NCBI GenBank assembly: GCA_025456145.1
Contig: JALOLD010000001.1
Coordinates: forward strand, 124,001 to 188,000
DNA: 64,000 bases
Direction of reading: 5' to 3'
From: Thermoanaerobaculales bacterium
Lineage (GTDB): Bacteria > Acidobacteriota > Thermoanaerobaculia > Thermoanaerobaculales > Sulfomarinibacteraceae
Shown: positions 23,518 to 32,394 of the stretch, piece by piece
Position numbering within the stretch: position 1 is the first letter of the stretch
How the letters are laid out: the number at the start of each line of letters is the position of its first letter
Notes under the pieces: generated by a model
Databases searched by the model: none
What the model saw: only the letters and a program-made list of their open reading frames with translations
Told to the model about the DNA's origin: nothing
Program-made: the position numbers and the translations under genes

Positions 23518-25227
23518 GTGCGCACTCTCGTCACTCTCGCCGTCCTGCCGGGTCTGCTCGTCGCCTGCGGCACGCCCGCCCCAGCCCCCACACCCGCCCC
23601 CGACCACGTCGAGCTGTCGCTGCCTGCGGGCTTCGACGCCGCCCTCGACACGATCGCGGCGCCCGGTCTCCTCGCCGACGTCACGACGGTGGCCGGAGAC
23701 GCCTTCGAAGGCCGGCTTCCGGGCAGCGACGGCGACCGAGCGGCGCGCGCCTTTCTCGCCGGCCGACTCGCCGAGCTCGGCTTCGCGGGTTTCTTCGACG
23801 ACGGCTCCTACGAGCAGCCGCTCGAGATCGTCGGCCTGACCGCACACCCGCCCGACCGGTGGAGCTTCGAGGCGGCGGACGGATCGGCCGCGGGCTTCCG
23901 CTACGGCGAAGAGTACATGCTGATGGCCGGCGTCCAGCGCCCCGAGATCTCCTTCGCCGACGCCGAGGTGGTCTTCGTCGGTTACGGGATCGTCGCCGCC
24001 GAGGAGGACTGGGACGACTTCAAGGGCGCCGATCTCCGGGGCAAGGTGCTGCTGATGCTCAACGACGACCCCGACTGGGACCCCGAGCTGTTCGGCGGCG
24101 AGCGCAAGCTGTCCTACGGGCGGTGGGACTCGAAGTACGCCAGCGCCGCGCGACAGGGAGCGGCCGGCGCGATCATCGTCCACACCACCGAGTCGGCCGG
24201 CTACCCGTGGCAGGTCGTCCGATCGTCGAACATCGGCGAGCAGTTCGAGCTGGTCGCCGGCGACGAGCCGCGCTCCCTGGTCAACGGCTGGCTCACCTGG
24301 GAGGCGTCGAAGACGGTCGCCGCCCTCGGAGGCCACGACCTCGAGGCCCTCGTCGACGCGGCGCGGTCGCGCGACTTCCGGCCGGTGCCGCTCGGCGTCA
24401 CGACCTCGGTCGATCTCCATATCGATGTCCGGACGACCGCCACCGCCAACGTCGCCGGAGTGCTCCGCGGCTCGGACCCCGAGCTCGCCGACTCGCTCGT
24501 CGTCCTGTCGGCCCACCACGACCACTTCGGCATCGGCGAGCCCGACTCCACCGGCGACGTCATCTACAACGGCGCCCTCGACAACGGGGTCGCGATGGCC
24601 CAGGGGCTGGCGGTGGCCGGCGCCTTCGCGAGCCTGCCGCAGCCACCCCGGCGCAGCGTCCTCGTCCTCTTCCCCGCCGCCGAGGAGCAGGGCATCCTCG
24701 GATCGGAGTACTTCGCCAGAAGCGGCGCCGTCCACCCCGCCCGTCTGGCGGCCGACATCAACTTCGAGCTCGGCAACGTCTGGGGCCGGACCTCGGACGT
24801 GATCGTCTACGGTCTCGGCAAGTCCGAGCTCGACGACTGGCTCGCCTCCGCCGCCGCGACCCAGGGCCGGACGATCCGCGGCGAGCAGGACGTCAGGGCG
24901 GGCTGGTTCTACCGCTCGGACCAGATCAGCTTCGCCCGGGTCGGCGTGCCGGCGATCTGGTTCAAGTCCGGCGTCGACTTCCTCGGCCGCGAGCCGGGCT
25001 GGGGCGAGGCGCGGTACGAGGAGTGGATCCGGAACAGCTACCACCGGCCGTCGGACGAGGTCGAGGAGAGCTGGAACCTCGAGGGGCTGGTCGAGGACGC
25101 ACGGCTCGCCTTCCGGCTGGCGGCCGCGATCGCCACCGCCGACATCACCCCCACCTGGTACGAGGGCGACGAGTTCGAGGCGCTCCGCAAGGCCTCGCTC
25201 GCCGAGCTCGAGGCGGACGGGGAGTAG
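23518..25227 (+). CDS. M28-family metallopeptidase lipoprotein with PA domain
   Basis: 569 aa from the GTG at 23518, chosen for GGAAGGAG 6-10 bp upstream and the lipoprotein signal it opens (MRTLVTLAVLPGLLVAC, Cys17). A PA-type insert (about 140-290, ADAEVVFVGYGIV) precedes the peptidase core. The dizinc ligands and catalytic acid are visible: SAHHDHFG, NGALDNGVA, PAAEEQGILG, ADINFEL and the final His in SYHRPSDE. It is probably an aminopeptidase or glutamate-carboxypeptidase-type enzyme on the periplasmic or outer surface. It is divergent from the hydrolase-PEGA gene (106 bp). A repeat-rich region follows its stop. Confidence 0.92.
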   Translation: MRTLVTLAVLPGLLVACGTPAPAPTPAPDHVELSLPAGFDAALDTIAAPGLLADVTTVAGDAFEGRLPGSDGDRAARAFLAGRLAELGFAGFFDDGSYEQPLEIVGLTAHPPDRWSFEAADGSAAGFRYGEEYMLMAGVQRPEISFADAEVVFVGYGIVAAEEDWDDFKGADLRGKVLLMLNDDPDWDPELFGGERKLSYGRWDSKYASAARQGAAGAIIVHTTESAGYPWQVVRSSNIGEQFELVAGDEPRSLVNGWLTWEASKTVAALGGHDLEALVDAARSRDFRPVPLGVTTSVDLHIDVRTTATANVAGVLRGSDPELADSLVVLSAHHDHFGIGEPDSTGDVIYNGALDNGVAMAQGLAVAGAFASLPQPPRRSVLVLFPAAEEQGILGSEYFARSGAVHPARLAADINFELGNVWGRTSDVIVYGLGKSELDDWLASAAATQGRTIRGEQDVRAGWFYRSDQISFARVGVPAIWFKSGVDFLGREPGWGEARYEEWIRNSYHRPSDEVEESWNLEGLVEDARLAFRLAAAIATADITPTWYEGDEFEALRKASLAELEADGE

Positions 25228-25597
25228 AAGCGCAAGGGCGCAAAGACCCTGAAGTCATCGCGTGATGGGGCCATCGCATCCATCGCAGATGAAACGCCAA
25301 GGTCGCCAAGACCATCGCAGTCGTCGGATCATTGAGTCAGCGCATTCGTCGCATTCATCACAGTCGACATAGGAAGCTCACCAAGAGTGCAACGATGAGT
25401 GAGTTTGCACCGGAATCTCCTGGCGCCAGCCTGTCGCCGGCAACGGTTGGGATGAACACGATGGATGTGGTCGTTGCATCGGCGCGATCATGCGATCGAT
25501 GCGGTGACTTGGCGATGGCCTTGGCGAACTTGGCGTTCTTGGCGTTTCGATCGCGATGACGGGATGAATGCCATGACCTTCGCGCCCTTGCCGTGCA
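25228..25597. repeat. Nested inverted-repeat intergenic region, no gene
   Basis: Starting directly after the M28 stop: arm A (GCAAGGGCGCAAAGACC, 25232-25248), CATCGC-rich sequence, arm C (AAACGCCAAGGTCGCCAAG, 25292-25310). On the other side, inverted: C' (TTGGCG repeats with CTTGGCGTTT, 25508-25547) and A' (ACCTTCGCGCCCTTGC, 25576-25591), ending 6 bp before the Nramp-like stop. The order A-C-C'-A' makes a long imperfect palindrome of about 360 bp. The track ORF 25332..25559 is an artefact of this region. No terminator with a T-run was found. Confidence 0.85.
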
Positions 25598-26794
25598 TCA
25601 ACCCAGGAGCGTGGTCACGCTTCGGACAGCGGCGAGAAGGCCGCGCACGCCGAGCACCAGGCAGACCGCGACGACCGCTCCGGTGACCAGGTTGAGGAGA
25701 CGGCCGTTGACCTTGGCGCCGAGCTGCTCGCGGTCGTTGATCACGATCCACAGGAAGACCGCGGTCAGGGGCAGGACGAGACCGTTGAACGCCTGGGCGA
25801 GGATGATCGCGGGGATCGGGCGGACGCCGGTCACCGCGACCAGCACCCCGGTCAGGAGAACCCCGGCCCAGACCGACCGGTAGCGCCACCCGCGCTCGCT
25901 CCAGTCCGGCCCGCCCTCGCCGCCGAGCAGGGTCCGCGCGGTGATCGCGGCGGCGAGCGGCGCGGTGATCGCCGAGGTGAAGCCGGCGCCGAAGAGCCCG
26001 AAGGCGAGCGACCAGCCGGCCGCCGGTCCGAGCCGCTCGGAGAGCACCGCGGCGAGCCGGTCGAACTCGAGCCCGCCCCCGAGCACCGTGCCGACCACCA
26101 GCACGCCGAGCGAGATCAGGCCGCCGCCGCCGACCGCCACCGCGAGGCCCCAGCGCATCTCGCCGAGGATGTGCCCCCGGGCCAGCGCCGAGCCGAGAAA
26201 GAGGTTGTAGGGGACGACGGTGGTTCCGACGAGCCCGAGCACGAGCACCGCCGACCCGCGCGGCGCCCGCGGTACGAGCAGCCCCTCGAGCAATGCGCCG
26301 AGGTCGGGCGCGACCCGCACCGCGGTGACCAGGAAGACGATGCCCATCAACGCCACCACTGCGCCGAGGACCTGCGCGATCAGCCGGGTGCTCCCGGTCG
26401 CCAGCAGGGCGGCCGACGCGGCGCCGCAGATCAGGGTCAGCCAGACCGCCGAGCCGTCGACGGCGAGCCGGAGGCCGGCCACCGCGCCGAGCAGGTTGCC
26501 TGCCTGATAGGCCGCGCAGCCGAGGATCACGCCGCCCGCGAGGACCGGCGGCAGCCAGCCGACGGCACGGGGAAAGCGCCGGCGCACCGCCTCCCCGAGC
26601 TCGAGCCCGGTGACCACCGTGACCCGACCCGATGCCTCCTGGAGCACCAGGCAGGCGGCGGTCGAGAAGAGCAGGGCCCAGGCCAGGGCGAGACCGTGAT
26701 CGCTCCCCGCCCGCGCCGCGGTGGTGACCGTTCCGGGTCCGATGAAGGCCGCCGCGATGACCGACCAGAAGAGCAGGTCGAGGAGGCGTCTCAT
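25598..26794 (-). CDS. Divergent Nramp-family transporter without the metal-binding motifs
   Basis: 398 aa, about 10-11 membrane helices, started at the ATG overlapping the oxoprolinase stop (ATGA). The Nramp fold is recognisable, but helix 1 has FIGPGTVTTAARAGSDHG where transporters have DPGN, and helix 6 has VGTTVVPYNLFLGSA where they have MPH. Asp, Asn, Met and His of the metal site are thus replaced by Gly, Thr, Val and Tyr. A Nramp relative (YcsG) also sits in the Bacillus 5-oxoprolinase operon, so this branch may move 5-oxoproline or another organic substrate instead of Mn2+. That substrate is a hypothesis. Last gene of the four-gene operon. Confidence 0.82.
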   Translation of the reverse strand: MRRLLDLLFWSVIAAAFIGPGTVTTAARAGSDHGLALAWALLFSTAACLVLQEASGRVTVVTGLELGEAVRRRFPRAVGWLPPVLAGGVILGCAAYQAGNLLGAVAGLRLAVDGSAVWLTLICGAASAALLATGSTRLIAQVLGAVVALMGIVFLVTAVRVAPDLGALLEGLLVPRAPRGSAVLVLGLVGTTVVPYNLFLGSALARGHILGEMRWGLAVAVGGGGLISLGVLVVGTVLGGGLEFDRLAAVLSERLGPAAGWSLAFGLFGAGFTSAITAPLAAAITARTLLGGEGGPDWSERGWRYRSVWAGVLLTGVLVAVTGVRPIPAIILAQAFNGLVLPLTAVFLWIVINDREQLGAKVNGRLLNLVTGAVVAVCLVLGVRGLLAAVRSVTTLLG

Positions 26795-29700
26795 CCCCGG
26801 GGCTCGCCCCAGCCGCCGCCGCCGGGCGTCTCGAGCACCAGACGGTCGCCGGCCGCCACCGGCAGGGCGACGATTCCGGCGAGGACGCGCCGCTCGCCGG
26901 TCGGTCCGACGAGATGCTGGCGACCGGGGGCGCCGGGTCGGCCGCCCGCCGCGCCGAAGGGCGGGCTCGAGCGGTGCTGGCTGAGGATCGCGAGCTGGAG
27001 CGGGATCAGGAACTCGAGCTCGCGGACCAGCCCGTTGCCGCCGCGCCAGCGCCCCGCCCCGCCCGAGCCGCGACGGATGGCGAAGCGGTGGAGCCGCACC
27101 GGGTAGCGGTGCTCGAGCACCTCCGGATCGGTGATCCGGGTGTTGGTCATGTGGCTGTGGACGCCGTCGGCGCCGGCGAAGCCCTCCCCCGCCCCGGCGC
27201 CGCCGCCGACCGTCTCGTAGTAGCCGAAGGTGTCGTCGCCGAAGCTCAGGTTGTTCATCGTCCCCTGGCTGCAGGCGGCGAGCCCGAGCGCCTCGATGAG
27301 GGTGTCGACGAGCCGCTGGCTGGTCTCGACATTGCCCCCGACCACCGCCGGGCAGCGCTCCGGGTCGGCCTCGAACGAGGGCGACAGCAGGCTGCCCTCG
27401 GGTATGCGGATCTCGAGCGGCTCGAGCAGGCCCTCGTTGAGCGGCAAATCCGCCTCGACGAGCAGCCGCATGACGTACATCGCGACGCTGTGGACGATCG
27501 CCGGGGTGGCGTTGAGGTTGCCGGGGTGGACCGCCGAGCTGCCCTCGAGGTCGAGCACCGCGCGGTCGCCGTCGACGGTGAACGACGCCGCGAGCACCGT
27601 GCCGTCGTCGAGCTCCTGCCGGCCCTCGTAGCGGCGGTCGGCCATCCGACCGAGGGCGGCGCGGAGCTGGCCCGAGGCGAGGGCGCGAAGCGCGTCCATG
27701 TGCTCGACGACGTGGTCGGGGCCGACCGCCTCGGCGAGCCGGGTCAGCGCCTCCCGGCCGCGGACGATCGCGGCGAGCATCGCGCGCAGGTCGGCCAGGT
27801 TGTCGGCGGGCGACCGCGACGGCCAAAGCCCTTCGCCGAGCATCGCCTCGACGGCCTCCCAGCGCGGCTCGCCGCGGGCGACGAGCAGGGTCGGCGGGAT
27901 CACCACCCCCTCCTCGGCGAGCGATGACGCATCGGGCGGGACCGAGCCGGGGCGGATGCCCCCGATCTCGGCGTGATGGGCACGGCACGCCACATAGCCG
28001 AGCAGCCGTCCGTCGACGTGGACCGGCGCCGCCAGGGTGACGTCCGGGAGGTGCGACCCGCCGAAGGCCGGGTGGTTGGTAACCACGACGTCACCGTCGC
28101 GCAGGGCGCGGTGCTCGACCAGACGTCTCACGCACAGCCCCATCGCCCCGAGGTGGACCGGGATGTGCGGCGCGTTGACGACGAGCCGACCCGCCGGGTC
28201 GAGAAGAGTGCACGAGAAGTCCTCGCGCTCCTTGATGTTGGTCGACACGGCGGTGCGCCGCAGCATCTCGCCCATCTCCCGGGCGATGCTCGAGAATCGG
28301 TGGCTCATGAGCTCGAGCTCGACCGCCCGGGGGGTCCGCGGTCGGGGCCGCAGAATCCCGCCCTGGTCGGCCCCTTCGACCGTCGTCGCCCGGACCCCGC
28401 CGCCGCCGAGGCCGACGACCCGCCAGCTCCCCGGGACGACCAGCGCGCTGTGGGCCTGGAGGACGAGCGCCGGTCCGGCCACCGTCGAGCCCGCCTCGAG
28501 CTCGGCCGCCTGGTAGCAGGGGACCTCGACCCACCGCCCGTCGAGGAAGCAGCGCTGATGGGTGAGCGGCTTCAACCGTCGTCGGGCGGGCTCACCGACG
28601 CGCCGCGCCGGCTCGGCTCGCGCCCGCCGCGCACGGACCACCACCCGCAGCGAGACGACCTCGATCTCGCGCGCCGCCGGCCGGTAGGAGAAGAGCTCGT
28701 AGTACCGCCGCTCGAAGGCGCCGCCGAGATCGCCGTCCGGGGGCGGCTCGATCTCGAGCACCGCGTCCTGCCCGACATAGCGCATCTCGACCATGCGGCG
28801 CGGCGGATCCACCGCGTCGGCGGCCACGCCTTCCGTGCCGAGCTCGGCCAACGCCTCGCCTTCGAGCTCGGCGAGCCGGCCCTCGAGCTGAGGGTTGGCG
28901 ACCGCGAGCGGCCGAAGAAGCTCGCGCTGGGCGAAGCGCTCGATCACCGCCCGGCCGAGACCGCGGGCGCTGAGCAGGCCGGCGTCGCCGGGCAGGATGA
29001 CGTCGCTCATCCCGAGCAGCGCCGCGACGCTGCAGGCGTGCTGGCCGCCGGCCCCGCCGAAGGCGACCAGGGCGTACCCGGCCGGGTCGATGCCCTTGCG
29101 GACCGAGATGTGGCGGATCGCCTCGGCCATCCGTTCGTCGGCCATCCGCAGCAGGCCCTCGAGGATCGCCTCGTCGGTCTCCTTCCCGTCCTCGGAAAGC
29201 TCGTCGCGGAGCTCTCCGAGCCGGTCGCGCGAGGCGTCGACGTCGATCGGGATCGGGAACCTCGCCGGCACGAGCCGGCCGAGCAGCAGGTTGACATCGG
29301 TCAGGGTCAGGGGACCTCCGGCGCCGTAGCATGCGGGACCCGGATCGGCCCCGGCGCTCTCCGGCCCGACCGCGAGCCGGCCGAGCTCGACCCGGCAGAT
29401 CGAGCCGCCGCCGGCGGCGACGGTCTCGATGGCGAGGGCCGGCGCCGCGAGCTCGACCGGTCCGACGCGGTGCTCGAAGTCGTACTCGAAGTCGCCGTCG
29501 AAGCGCGACACGTCGGTGCTCGTCCCCCCCATGTCGAAGGCGATGAGCCGGTCGACGCCGACCGCCTCGCCGGCCGCCGCGGCGCCGACCACGCCGCCGG
29601 CCGGTCCGCTGAGCAGGCTGTCCATGGCCCGGAAGCGGTCGGCCGCGACCAGGCCGCCGGCGCTGGTCATGACCCGGATGCTCGCCGCGTTCTCGCCGAG

Positions 29701-30588
29701 CCCGCGGCGGACCGTGTCGAGATACCCGGTGATGACCGGACCCAGGTAGGCGTCGGTGGCGGCGGTCTGGGATCGGCGGAGGAGACCGAGAAACGGGCTG
29801 AGCTCGCTCGACCGCGCGACGTGGGTGAAGCCGGCCTCGCGGAGCATGCCCTCGATCAGCTCCTCGTGCTGCGCGTTGCGGTGTCCGTGGAGCAGCGCGA
29901 CGCTCGCGCTTCGCACCCCGGCCCGGGCGAGCTCGGCGATCCGATCCTTCGCGGCCCGCCGGTGGAGGCCCTCGATGACGAAGCCGTCGGCGGTCAACCG
30001 CTCGATGACGCCGACCACGGTCTCGGGCAGCGGCTTCGGCCGCTCGATGCGCAGCGCGAACAGGTCGGGCCGGGTCTGGTTGCCGATCGCCAGCAGATCC
30101 TCGAACCCGGCGGTCGTGAAGTGGACGGTCCGCGCGCCGCGCCGCTCGAGCAGCGCGTTGGTGCCGCGGGTCGTCGCGAGCCGCATCGCCACCGGCGGCA
30201 GCGGCGCGCCGAGCGGCGTCCCGGTGACCAGCCGGGTCGCGAGCAGCGGCGCCTCCTCGCCCGACCGGAGCTCGACGGCGATGCCGGGAACGATCGGCAG
30301 CGCGTTCTCGGCGACGACGAGGGCGCCGGTGAGCGGCTCGTGGCCGAGAATATCGACCTCGTCGCCGCTGCCGAGCAGGGCCAGCCGGAAGCCGACGAGG
30401 AAGCCGTCGGGCAGCGACGCGCCGCCCCGGAGGTGGACCCGGCCGTCGCTCTCGACCGCCTCGACGCGGTCGCGCAGAGCGCCGCTCGACAGCACCTTGC
30501 ACACCCGCGTCACGCCGTGCGGGTCGACCGCGACGCAGTCGGTGAAGGTGCCGCCGGTGTCGATCCAGACCTGCCAGGCGCCGGCCAA
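26791..30588 (-). CDS. ATP-dependent 5-oxoprolinase (fused hydantoinase A and B subunits)
   Basis: 1265 aa, close to the roughly 1290 aa of eukaryotic OPLAH. Residues 1-690 are the HyuA part with the ASKHA-type ATP motifs DTGGTFTD and FDMGGTSTDVS and the conserved GGAGGQHACS. Residues about 735-1265 are the HyuB part (SIAREMGEMLRRTAVSTNIK, RHHAEIGG-like CRAHHAEIGGIRPG, ETSQRLVDT). It opens 5-oxoproline to glutamate with ATP, or acts on a related hydantoin. Many bacteria encode the halves separately; here they are one chain. The ATG at 30588 follows the DUF2891-like stop by 3 bp. Clean cytoplasmic enzyme with no signal peptide, unlike the two genes before it. Confidence 0.9.
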   Translation of the reverse strand: MAGAWQVWIDTGGTFTDCVAVDPHGVTRVCKVLSSGALRDRVEAVESDGRVHLRGGASLPDGFLVGFRLALLGSGDEVDILGHEPLTGALVVAENALPIVPGIAVELRSGEEAPLLATRLVTGTPLGAPLPPVAMRLATTRGTNALLERRGARTVHFTTAGFEDLLAIGNQTRPDLFALRIERPKPLPETVVGVIERLTADGFVIEGLHRRAAKDRIAELARAGVRSASVALLHGHRNAQHEELIEGMLREAGFTHVARSSELSPFLGLLRRSQTAATDAYLGPVITGYLDTVRRGLGENAASIRVMTSAGGLVAADRFRAMDSLLSGPAGGVVGAAAAGEAVGVDRLIAFDMGGTSTDVSRFDGDFEYDFEHRVGPVELAAPALAIETVAAGGGSICRVELGRLAVGPESAGADPGPACYGAGGPLTLTDVNLLLGRLVPARFPIPIDVDASRDRLGELRDELSEDGKETDEAILEGLLRMADERMAEAIRHISVRKGIDPAGYALVAFGGAGGQHACSVAALLGMSDVILPGDAGLLSARGLGRAVIERFAQRELLRPLAVANPQLEGRLAELEGEALAELGTEGVAADAVDPPRRMVEMRYVGQDAVLEIEPPPDGDLGGAFERRYYELFSYRPAAREIEVVSLRVVVRARRARAEPARRVGEPARRRLKPLTHQRCFLDGRWVEVPCYQAAELEAGSTVAGPALVLQAHSALVVPGSWRVVGLGGGGVRATTVEGADQGGILRPRPRTPRAVELELMSHRFSSIAREMGEMLRRTAVSTNIKEREDFSCTLLDPAGRLVVNAPHIPVHLGAMGLCVRRLVEHRALRDGDVVVTNHPAFGGSHLPDVTLAAPVHVDGRLLGYVACRAHHAEIGGIRPGSVPPDASSLAEEGVVIPPTLLVARGEPRWEAVEAMLGEGLWPSRSPADNLADLRAMLAAIVRGREALTRLAEAVGPDHVVEHMDALRALASGQLRAALGRMADRRYEGRQELDDGTVLAASFTVDGDRAVLDLEGSSAVHPGNLNATPAIVHSVAMYVMRLLVEADLPLNEGLLEPLEIRIPEGSLLSPSFEADPERCPAVVGGNVETSQRLVDTLIEALGLAACSQGTMNNLSFGDDTFGYYETVGGGAGAGEGFAGADGVHSHMTNTRITDPEVLEHRYPVRLHRFAIRRGSGGAGRWRGGNGLVRELEFLIPLQLAILSQHRSSPPFGAAGGRPGAPGRQHLVGPTGERRVLAGIVALPVAAGDRLVLETPGGGGWGEPRG

Positions 30589-30591
30589 GGG

Positions 30592-31677
30592 TCAGATCCC
30601 CTTCCCCGTCACCAGATAGGTCGCGAAGGAGCCGAGCCAGTGGCCCCCTTCGTAGTGCTCGCCGGTGACCGACGCCAGACCGGCCTCGCGGTGAACCTGT
30701 GCCGCGGCGACCAGCGCCGGCCGCCGGGGATCGTCCCCGGGCAGCCCGGCGGCAATGCCCTCGAGCATCCAGGCGCGGCTCAGGTTGAGCCCGTCGAGGT
30801 GGGCGAGCTTGCCGTCGGCGCGGTCGGTGACCACCCCGACCGGAAGCCACCCGGCGCCTCCGTCGGCGGGGATGCCCGGCAGGAACTCGGCGAGCCAGGC
30901 GGCGAAGTCGGCGGGAGGCAACACTCGCCGGACGAGATCGGCCTCGGCGAGGCACGGCGACAGGAAGTCCTGGCCCGATGGCTCGTAACCGAGCGGGCAC
31001 GCGACATCTTCGAGGTAGAGGTCCCGGGTCCGAGCCCGCACCAGCTCGGCCATCGCCTCGTCGCCCACCGCGTCGGCCCAGTCGAGCACCAGGCCGAAGG
31101 CGAAGGCGGTCTGGCTGTGCTCGCCGGTCCGGATCGGGTAGTGGAGCTTGGGCAGCCACTCGCGGAAGCGGTCGGCCGCCAGCGCCTCGAGGGGGCGCAG
31201 GGCCTCGCGCCAGCGCCGGGCCTGGTCGTCGTCCCAGCCGTCGAGCTCCTCGACGAGGCAGAGCAGCCAGGCGAGGCCGTAGGGCCGCTCGGTCGAGGCG
31301 CGCCCCTCGCCGGCGAAGTAGGCGACCTCGGCCGCCACCCGGGCGTCGGTAAAGCTCTCGTCGAGGGCCGACCGGGAGGCGGTGGCGAGCTCGGCATCCG
31401 GGTGGAGCCGGGTGAGCCGGGCGAGCAGCCAGTGGCCGTGCACCGAGCTGTGCCAGTCGAAGCAGCCGTAGAAGACCGGGGTGAGTTTGCGCGGCGGCTC
31501 GACGTCGTCGTCCGAGCTCAGCACGTGACCGATCTTGTTCGGGTACTCCTGGTGGACGCAGGCCAGGGCGAGCCGGGCAAAGCCGTCGACGGAAGCGACG
31601 TCGAGGTCGCCGCCGAAAACCGGGACGGAGGCAACGGCGAGCAGCCCGGCGAGCAGCTGAGGAACGGCCGCCTTCAT
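30592..31677 (-). CDS. Secreted DUF2891-like protein
   Basis: 361 aa from the ATG at 31677, which overlaps the upstream stop as ATGA; the track start is inside the neighbour. A signal peptide (MKAAVPQLLAGLLAVASVPVFG) is followed by a helix-rich domain with FYGCFDWHSSVHGHW, a His-rich motif shared with the DUF2891 family, and later HSQTAFAFGLVLDWA and EHYEGGHWLGSFATYLVT. The pattern resembles an alpha/alpha-toroid such as those of glycan-acting enzymes, but no activity is known. It lies between the isochorismatase-like and 5-oxoprolinase genes with overlapping or 3-bp junctions, so it is certainly in that operon. Confidence 0.82.
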   Translation of the reverse strand: MKAAVPQLLAGLLAVASVPVFGGDLDVASVDGFARLALACVHQEYPNKIGHVLSSDDDVEPPRKLTPVFYGCFDWHSSVHGHWLLARLTRLHPDAELATASRSALDESFTDARVAAEVAYFAGEGRASTERPYGLAWLLCLVEELDGWDDDQARRWREALRPLEALAADRFREWLPKLHYPIRTGEHSQTAFAFGLVLDWADAVGDEAMAELVRARTRDLYLEDVACPLGYEPSGQDFLSPCLAEADLVRRVLPPADFAAWLAEFLPGIPADGGAGWLPVGVVTDRADGKLAHLDGLNLSRAWMLEGIAAGLPGDDPRRPALVAAAQVHREAGLASVTGEHYEGGHWLGSFATYLVTGKGI

Positions 31678-32324
31678 CGCGCCCCGCCGACCAGCTCGGC
31701 GGCGGACACGACCTCGGCGTAGCTCCCCTTCATCGCCGCGAGCGCCGCGGCGTGGACCTGCGCCGCCGGCACCGTCGTCCCGTCGAAGGTGAGATCGCGG
31801 GTCGCGCAGGCGTCGTGGACCACCGTCACCTCGAAGCCCAGATCGGCCGCCGCCCGCACCGCCGCCTCGACGCACATGTGGGTCTGCATCCCGACGACGA
31901 CGAGCCTCGTCACCCCGAGCTCGTGCAGGACCGCGAGCAGCTCGGTGTCGCGGAACGAGCTCGCGTGGTGCTTGCCGACGATCGTCTCGCCAGGCGCCGG
32001 CAGCACCTCGGGACGGATCCGGTAGGGCTCGGCGATCCCGGTCGGATCAGGGGTGTCCACGTCCTTGGGCAGGTGCTGGACGTGGATCACAGGCCGCCCG
32101 GCAGCGCGGAAGGCGGCAATGACCTTGCCGGCCCGGGCCGCCGCCTCCTCCGGCCCGACCAGCGGCATGAGCCCGCCCGGGAAGTAGAAGGCCTGGATGT
32201 CGATCACCAGGAGCGCGGTCGCACCGCCCCCGGGGTCGATCTCGGCGACCTCCGAGCTCGCCGGGACGGGCATGGCCAGCAACAGGCTCACTCCCAGCAC
32301 GACGCGCAGCATGGATCCCGCCAT
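31674..32324 (-). CDS. Exported isochorismatase-family cysteine hydrolase
   Basis: 216 aa from the ATG at 32324, with GGAGGGAC upstream. It has a signal peptide (MLRVVLGVSLLLAMPVPASS), unusual for this mostly cytoplasmic family. The catalytic triad is intact: Asp in LLVIDIQ, Lys in VGKHHASSF and Cys in GMQTHMCVEAA, followed by the cis-peptide region VVVGMQTH. Family members hydrolyse C-N or C-O bonds, for example in nicotinamide, ureidosuccinate or biuret. As first gene of the 5-oxoprolinase operon it may release an amide product for that enzyme, but this is a guess from position. Confidence 0.87.
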   Translation of the reverse strand: MAGSMLRVVLGVSLLLAMPVPASSEVAEIDPGGGATALLVIDIQAFYFPGGLMPLVGPEEAAARAGKVIAAFRAAGRPVIHVQHLPKDVDTPDPTGIAEPYRIRPEVLPAPGETIVGKHHASSFRDTELLAVLHELGVTRLVVVGMQTHMCVEAAVRAAADLGFEVTVVHDACATRDLTFDGTTVPAAQVHAAALAAMKGSYAEVVSAAELVGGAR

Positions 32325-32394
32325 CTCGTCCCTCCGGACGCAGTGTAGCGCGATCGGGCGCGAACCCGATCCCCCGGACCCGAAGGCGTCCGGG

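Noticed and set aside
25332-25559. 75-aa ORF in the convergent gap
   Set aside because: It runs through the inverted-repeat element and its residues simply reflect the repeats (LAMALANLAFLAF).
27973-31722. 1249-aa plus-strand ORF opposite the oxoprolinase operon
   Set aside because: Antisense shadow. The minus-strand genes have complete motifs and coupled starts.
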